Source: Archangium_A sp035910535 (GTDB lineage Bacteria > Myxococcota > Myxococcia > Myxococcales > Myxococcaceae). From it: a stretch of 64,000 nucleotides of DNA. The position numbers and the translations under genes were made by a program. Shown one piece after another: positions 59,496-64,000 of this stretch (its first letter is position 1; every line of letters starts with the position of its first letter). The DNA lies in NCBI GenBank assembly GCA_035910535.1, contig JAMHXF010000034.1, forward strand, positions 1-64,000. Reading direction: 5' to 3'. A model generated the notes under the pieces. The model was given only the letters and a program-made list of their open reading frames with translations. It was not told where the DNA came from and ran no database searches.

Positions 59496-60670
59496 GGGGC
59501 CTCCGAGAGCGCGAAGTTGCGCGGCGTGACCTGAAACGTGAGGCGGCGGCGCTGCAGCCCATCGAGCGGGAGCCCTTCGGTGGTCAGCACGAATTCACCG
59601 CCGGGCTGCACCTGCAGCTGCGAGCGGTCGGCGCTGACGGTGCGCGAGAGCAGCGTGACTTCGACGGCGCGCACGCGGCGCATCAACGCGGCGCGCACGG
59701 CCTGGTCTGCAGAGAGCCCCACGGCCTGCGCCGCGTCACGCGCGTCGGTCCCGCCGGGCACCGCGCACGTCGCCGCGGTGCACGCGTCGATGGCGATGCG
59801 ACCGGCCGCGTCATCGGGGAAGTACTGTGCCGCGTTGGCGTTGGTGAGGTTCGAGACGAGCAGTCGAACCTGCAGGCGCTCCACGTCCCACAGCACGTCG
59901 GCCCACGCGTCGGGCCCGAGCGGGCCGTCAGCGTCGATTTGCAGCCGCGGGCGCTGCGGCCCACCCGGCGTCGTCGGCTTCCAGTTCACGCGAAAGCCCA
60001 CGGAGCGCAGCGGCAATACCCAGGTGTTCGCGCTGCACCACGCCTGCCCGTTGGTGCCGCACGGGTCTGATGCGTTGGGCGCGGAGTAGCCGGCGACGCC
60101 GCCAGAGCTCGCCAGCCGCGTGGGCTGCGGCGCGGTGTCGACGTTCTGCGCGCACGCCACGCCGAGCGTCGAGTTCACGTAGACGACGGCCTCGCTCTGC
60201 GCGACGGCGCCCACCGGGCTGGTGGCCATGCACGTCTCACCGCCGCTGCGAATGCTGCAGGTGCCGCACGCGCCGCCGCCACCGCCGCAGCACGCGGTCG
60301 ACCGCAAGCCGGCGGAGCGACCCGAGTACAGCACCAGTGAGTCGCTCGGGTACGCGAGGTACGGCGCCTTCGGCAGCTCGAAGTCAGCGTCGTTGAGGAA
60401 CTCGTCGGCGGTCGTCACGTCGATGGCGCTGCGCGTGGCGTTGGCGCCGAGGTTGAGGCGCGCGTTGCCGATGCCTGAGCCCGCTTCCTGCAGCGAGAGC
60501 GTCAACACGTCGGCCGCGGCGCGCGCCGACTGCTGCGCCGTCATGCGCTGCTGCTGCGCGAAGCCCATCGCCTGAAACTGCAGCGTCGTGCCGACCAGCC
60601 CGGCGATGACGACCAGGCTCATGGCGCTGGCCACCATCAGCTCAATCAACGTCATGCCCCGGCGCTTCAT
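59492..60670 (-). CDS. Type IV minor pilin, PilW-like, Cys-rich
   Basis: A 392-aa protein with prepilin signal KRRGMTLIELMVASAMSLVVIAG and the long size typical of PilW. Ten cysteines are present, many in a compact insert (TACCGGGGGACGTCS, ACGTC) near residue 125-150. The rest is beta-rich with repeated polar loops. Its start overlaps the pilV-like stop (ATGA). PilW is part of the minor-pilin complex that primes pilus assembly with PilV, PilX, FimU and PilY1. The Cys-rich insert is unusual. Confidence 0.87.
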   Translation of the reverse strand: MKRRGMTLIELMVASAMSLVVIAGLVGTTLQFQAMGFAQQQRMTAQQSARAAADVLTLSLQEAGSGIGNARLNLGANATRSAIDVTTADEFLNDADFELPKAPYLAYPSDSLVLYSGRSAGLRSTACCGGGGGACGTCSIRSGGETCMATSPVGAVAQSEAVVYVNSTLGVACAQNVDTAPQPTRLASSGGVAGYSAPNASDPCGTNGQAWCSANTWVLPLRSVGFRVNWKPTTPGGPQRPRLQIDADGPLGPDAWADVLWDVERLQVRLLVSNLTNANAAQYFPDDAAGRIAIDACTAATCAVPGGTDARDAAQAVGLSADQAVRAALMRRVRAVEVTLLSRTVSADRSQLQVQPGGEFVLTTEGLPLDGLQRRRLTFQVTPRNFALSEAP

Positions 60671-61164
60671 GGCGACATCCTCGTCTGCAGGGCTTCGCTC
60701 TGGAGTCGCGTCCCCTCGAGCCAGCTCACGGTGACGCGCACGTTGACGACGGAGCCGCGCAGCGAGCCGTTGTCGAGCGGCCGCTCGATGACGGGGGAGC
60801 CTCGCTCGGCGCCTTCGTACGGAGGGTCGACGTCGACGTGCACGGTGTACTCGCGCAGCGACGGGTCAGGCGTGGCGGGCGCGACAGTGCGCAGGCCGCT
60901 GTCGACGCTGAGCCACGCCGACGAGCGCCGACCATCGAGCGCGGTGACGTTGTTGCACCACGCGGCGGGGTCCGGGTTGCAGCCGAGCGCCGCGATGCCT
61001 TCGAGCTCACGCTGCGCGAGGCTCAACGCCTGGGCGTGCGTCTGCGTGCGTCGCACCATGCGGCTGGAGGCGATGAGCACGCTCGCCACGCCGCTGATGC
61101 CGATGGCCGCCACCACGAGCGAGACGAGCGCTTCGACGAGCGTCACACCACGTCGCGCCTTCAC
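60667..61164 (-). CDS. Type IV minor pilin, PilV-like
   Basis: A 165-aa protein starting at GTG 61164 (GTGA overlap with the pilY1 stop); a longer start in the upstream gene is not needed. The prepilin signal is KARRGVTLVEALVSLVVAAIGISG with the Glu5 of the mature protein. The C-terminal half is a small beta domain (YTVHVDVDPP...NVRVTVSWLEG). Only two cysteines are present, unlike the two downstream minor pilins. It is the second gene of the pilY1-pilV-pilW-fimT unit. Confidence 0.87.
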   Translation of the reverse strand: MKARRGVTLVEALVSLVVAAIGISGVASVLIASSRMVRRTQTHAQALSLAQRELEGIAALGCNPDPAAWCNNVTALDGRRSSAWLSVDSGLRTVAPATPDPSLREYTVHVDVDPPYEGAERGSPVIERPLDNGSLRGSVVNVRVTVSWLEGTRLQSEALQTRMSP

Positions 61165-64000
61165 GGGAGCCTCCCGGGAGGCAGCGCCTCCCACATCAGG
61201 GTACGGCGACGCGCGCCTGCAGCCGCGGGAGGCGCGTTGTTCCAGACACCAGAGCCCGCGCCCTTCATCTTTCCGTCGGCGGTGATGAAGAGGAACTGCT
61301 CGTCGTACACGACGCCGCCCGACACGCTGGGCGCGACCTTTGGTGCGGTGGTGGGCGCCGGGTAGAGCTGCAGCGCGGCCACTTGCGGCACCGTGTAGAG
61401 GCGACCTTCTTCAGTCGGCGAGAGGTTGCACGCGTCAGACGCCTTGCCCACGGCGGTGACCGCGAACACGTCGTCTTTGCCGAGGCTGACGCCGCCCCAC
61501 ACCTGCTGGCCGTCGTGCAGCGTCTGTTGCCAGAGCGGCGAGGCGACGGCGCAGTTGCCCAGCGGCGCTTCGTCTTCGTAGGCCATGACGTAGTAGCGCG
61601 CGGCCTGTGCGTCGCTCGGATCATCGGGGTTGTCGGCGGTGCCGAAGTACACCTGCACGCGCGTCGAGTTTTCGCGAATGACCTTGAGCGCGAGCGGCGA
61701 GTAGATGCCCTGCTTGAGCGCTTCGGCGCTCGAGACACCCACCGTCACCAACGTGACGGCGGTGTCGGCCACCACACAGCTGGCGACGCGCGCGTCTGCC
61801 GGCCGGGCGAGGTCGAGCTTCGCGAAGTTGATGCGGTACACGCGGCCCGAGGTGCTGGGTACGTAGAGCACGTCGTAGCTGCCGTCGGCGTCGATGTCGG
61901 CGGCCGCAGGTTCACCACCCAGGCCCTCGTTGAGCTCGAGCGTCACGATGCCGATGGTCTTGCCGCCGTGCACCACCGGCGCGCCCGTGGCGAGGTCGAT
62001 GAGGTACACGGTGCCCGCGGTGCCGGAGTTGGGAACGAAGTCAGTGGCGATGGCGGCGATCCACTTCTCGCCGGCGACGCCGAAGTCGGCGCGGATGATG
62101 GGCGGCGAGTGACGAGAGCCCTTCGTGTCGGGCTGGCGGAGCGCGCCGGTGAGCGGCAGCACGCTGCCCATGCGCCACTCCCACATGGGAATCGGGTAGC
62201 GCTGCGCGGTGGGCGAGGTGACGGCGACCTTCGACGGGTCGGTGACGTCGAGCGCGAAGACGAGGTCGCTGCGCGGGCCGCTGGCTGAAACGAGCGCCGT
62301 CTTCGCGCCCCGGTTGGCGCGGCCCTGGGCGTCGATGGTCCACGCGGGCGCGCTGGCGAGGTTGCCGAGGTCGACGTCGGCGAACGACGGAGAGGCGTTG
62401 AGCTGCGCCGGCGCCACCGACGCGCCCGGCAGGTTGCCGATGTAGTTGCGCACGTACTGCGGCAGCAGCGCGCGCGGCGCGTAGGCGAAGACCTCTTCGG
62501 CGGTGCCGTAGTTGCGCGGGCCGGTGCACGGGCTCTTGAGGAAGTAGCCACGCGCGGTGGGCTCGCTCGAGCACGGGTCGTTGCCACGGCGGTACGCGCC
62601 GGCGTCGAAGGCGTGGAGGTAGCCGGTCAACGTGCCCACGAAGGCGATGGTCTGGCGCGTCTTGAGCGGCTCCGAGAAGTTCGAGACGAACGCCGCGCGC
62701 TCGTTGGCCGTCGTGTAGTTGAACCAGCCCGCGGTCGCCGGAGCGGCGATGACGGCCGGCGCCGAGAACTGCACGCCGCCCATGGGCCACGCACGCGCGA
62801 TGGGCGTGGTGACCGAGCCCTGCTTCAAGCACGTGCCATTGGCGACGCACGCCGCAGCCGCGAGGCCCTGGCGGTCTTCCCAGCCGTAGAGCCAGTCGCG
62901 GAGGAAATCGCGGTCGCTCGCGTCGGCCGGGGAGTTGCCGGAGGCGTTGCGGTTGAGATCGTACGGGTACTTGCCGAGCGACTGCGTGTTGAACGCCGTG
63001 TTGGGCAGCGCCGGCGTGGTGGGCAACGCGAGCTCGTCTTTGAGCTCGATGCGCGTGCCGTCGGCGGCCAGCGTGTAGATGCGGCGGCCCAGCGGGTTGG
63101 CGGCGCGCCCGGCCATCGACATCGACAGCTGCTCGGCCGCGTCCCACAGCAGCAGCGGCGACGTCGCGGTAGGCGTCGCCGAGTCAGGGTCGTACAGGCG
63201 GCGGTTGTAGAGGTGCCCGCGCAGCGAGAAGTCGGCCTTGTTGTCCCACGTGCGCATCGAGGGCTTCGGCTTGCCGGTCGACGCGCCATTCCACGGCGCG
63301 CCCGGCGTTTCGTACACGCCGAAGAGCGTGGTGTTGGCGATGGGGATGGGCGGCGACTGGTTGTAGTCACCGGTGCGCACGGCCTGGTACCCGATGTCGA
63401 CGTCGTCGATGACCGGCGTGCAGGTGTCTCGCGGTGAGGTCATGTCGACGCGCCAGCACAGCTGACTGCCGACGAGGCCCAGGTCGAGCGTGTCGATGGT
63501 GAGCTCGTTCACGCCAGGAGGAAAGACGGCCTCGGTCCAGCGCGGCGCGGGGTTGGGCGTACACACGCCGGCAGTGCAGACGCGGCAGTCGACGGCAAAG
63601 TAGTAGCGGATGCTGGGCGTCGGCGGGCCGGCACACGCGCCGGGCACGGCTTCAGTCCACCTGTTCTTCGAGACGTCGTCGACGCGGCGAATGCGCACCT
63701 TGGTGATGGTCATCGAGTCGGCGTCAGCGACGGGAATCGAGCCTGACACGGTGCCCGAGCGCGCGGTGCCGCCGTTGGTCTTGTTGATCATCACCACGAC
63801 GTCGTTGAAGTCGCGGTCGCCACCACCCGAGAGGTCTTCGAAGCCGAAGATCCACCGGTAGGGGTCGGTCGACGGCGCGCCGACGATGACGTGCGGCATC
63901 TTGCCGTTGCTGGGCCGCGGCACCACGGCGGCCTCCATGGGCATGACGAGGTTGTTGTACGCGCTGGTCGCCAGGCGCGAGATGGTGGCCGAGTCGAGCC
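61161..64000 (-). CDS. pilY1: PilY1-family pilus-tip/adhesin protein, C-terminal part (5' end outside window)
   Basis: About 945 residues are present, open at the window edge. An N-terminal segment has the DUF4114-like motif DRDFNDVVVMI. The large C-terminal half is the PilY1 beta-propeller, with the calcium-binding loop DIDADGSYDV (DxDxDGxxD) and a strand order such as LYVPSTSGRVYRINF. PilY1 sits at the tip of type IV pili and acts as a calcium-dependent adhesin and retraction regulator. It is the first visible gene of the minor-pilin operon. The N-terminal signal peptide and any VWA-like domain lie outside. Confidence 0.85.
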   Translation of the reverse strand, partial: LDSATISRLATSAYNNLVMPMEAAVVPRPSNGKMPHVIVGAPSTDPYRWIFGFEDLSGGGDRDFNDVVVMINKTNGGTARSGTVSGSIPVADADSMTITKVRIRRVDDVSKNRWTEAVPGACAGPPTPSIRYYFAVDCRVCTAGVCTPNPAPRWTEAVFPPGVNELTIDTLDLGLVGSQLCWRVDMTSPRDTCTPVIDDVDIGYQAVRTGDYNQSPPIPIANTTLFGVYETPGAPWNGASTGKPKPSMRTWDNKADFSLRGHLYNRRLYDPDSATPTATSPLLLWDAAEQLSMSMAGRAANPLGRRIYTLAADGTRIELKDELALPTTPALPNTAFNTQSLGKYPYDLNRNASGNSPADASDRDFLRDWLYGWEDRQGLAAAACVANGTCLKQGSVTTPIARAWPMGGVQFSAPAVIAAPATAGWFNYTTANERAAFVSNFSEPLKTRQTIAFVGTLTGYLHAFDAGAYRRGNDPCSSEPTARGYFLKSPCTGPRNYGTAEEVFAYAPRALLPQYVRNYIGNLPGASVAPAQLNASPSFADVDLGNLASAPAWTIDAQGRANRGAKTALVSASGPRSDLVFALDVTDPSKVAVTSPTAQRYPIPMWEWRMGSVLPLTGALRQPDTKGSRHSPPIIRADFGVAGEKWIAAIATDFVPNSGTAGTVYLIDLATGAPVVHGGKTIGIVTLELNEGLGGEPAAADIDADGSYDVLYVPSTSGRVYRINFAKLDLARPADARVASCVVADTAVTLVTVGVSSAEALKQGIYSPLALKVIRENSTRVQVYFGTADNPDDPSDAQAARYYVMAYEDEAPLGNCAVASPLWQQTLHDGQQVWGGVSLGKDDVFAVTAVGKASDACNLSPTEEGRLYTVPQVAALQLYPAPTTAPKVAPSVSGGVVYDEQFLFITADGKMKGAGSGVWNNAPPAAAGARRRTLMWEALPPGRLP

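Overview
This window comes from a high-GC, gene-dense bacterial chromosome, most likely a member of the Myxococcota (Myxococcales-type). The evidence is: a protein of the DUF2378/TIGR02265 type, which is largely confined to myxobacteria (23580-24215); two Hanks-type Ser/Thr kinases; about seven predicted lipoproteins; a very large EGF-repeat/beta-propeller lipoprotein; a choice-of-anchor type lipoprotein; and a minor-pilin/PilY1 operon. About 57 genes are supported. I saw no rRNA, tRNA, CRISPR array, insertion sequence or prophage. Genes are packed into directons with many 1-8 nt overlaps.

Layout. 1-9217 (minus): a truncated ClC channel, a GH15 hydrolase and a fused trehalose-6-phosphate synthase/phosphatase (trehalose metabolism); then an ATPase plus an HExxH metallopeptidase, and the EGF/FG-GAP lipoprotein. 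9363-15048 (mostly plus): lipoproteins, a LEA-type-2 protein, aat and a methyltransferase. 15052-18672 (minus): a GATase-like secreted protein, a Kef-type antiporter and a pilus-N-domain protein. 18761-20098: a CorC/HlyC-type CBS protein. 20100-23497 (minus): glgA, a Ser/Thr kinase, a lipoprotein and a GST. 23580-24826: DUF2378 and pdxH. 24829-28271 (minus): bcp and two paralogous TPM-domain proteins. 28366-30104: a LytS/LytR-type two-component pair. 30105-31745 (minus): an MBL-fold hydrolase, a lipoprotein and a possible 61-codon upstream ORF. 31816-39337 (plus): a class V aminotransferase, a WYL/WYL/FHA operon and acnA with a clear intrinsic terminator.

39420-40732 holds two tandem decayed paralogues of a membrane-anchored protein, each broken near its 5' end. 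40733-43771 (minus): a PAS hybrid histidine kinase and a TANGO2/NRDE protein. 43777-46091: a TetR regulator, a dienoyl-CoA-reductase-like SDR and an alpha/beta hydrolase. 46180-48078: a Pho-box-like triple repeat followed by DUF47 and a Pit phosphate transporter. 48556-52384 (minus): xanthine dehydrogenase xdhAB. 52448-58254 (plus): an ATP-dependent DNA ligase, then a five-gene chain (Ser/Thr kinase, YdjC/ChbG deacetylase, 46-aa membrane peptide, CPBP protease, half-size EamA) joined by four successive 4-nt start/stop overlaps. 58258-64000 (minus): pilY1 (truncated by the window), pilV-, pilW- and fimT-like minor pilins and a zinc-ribbon membrane protein, also joined by 4-nt overlaps.

Themes are storage and compatible-solute carbohydrates (trehalose, glycogen), surface and pilus structures, phosphate and purine nutrition, and signalling. 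The strongest unusual observations are the two matching decayed paralogues, the Pho-box-like element before DUF47-Pit, the metallopeptidase-ATPase pair, and the two overlap-chained operons.
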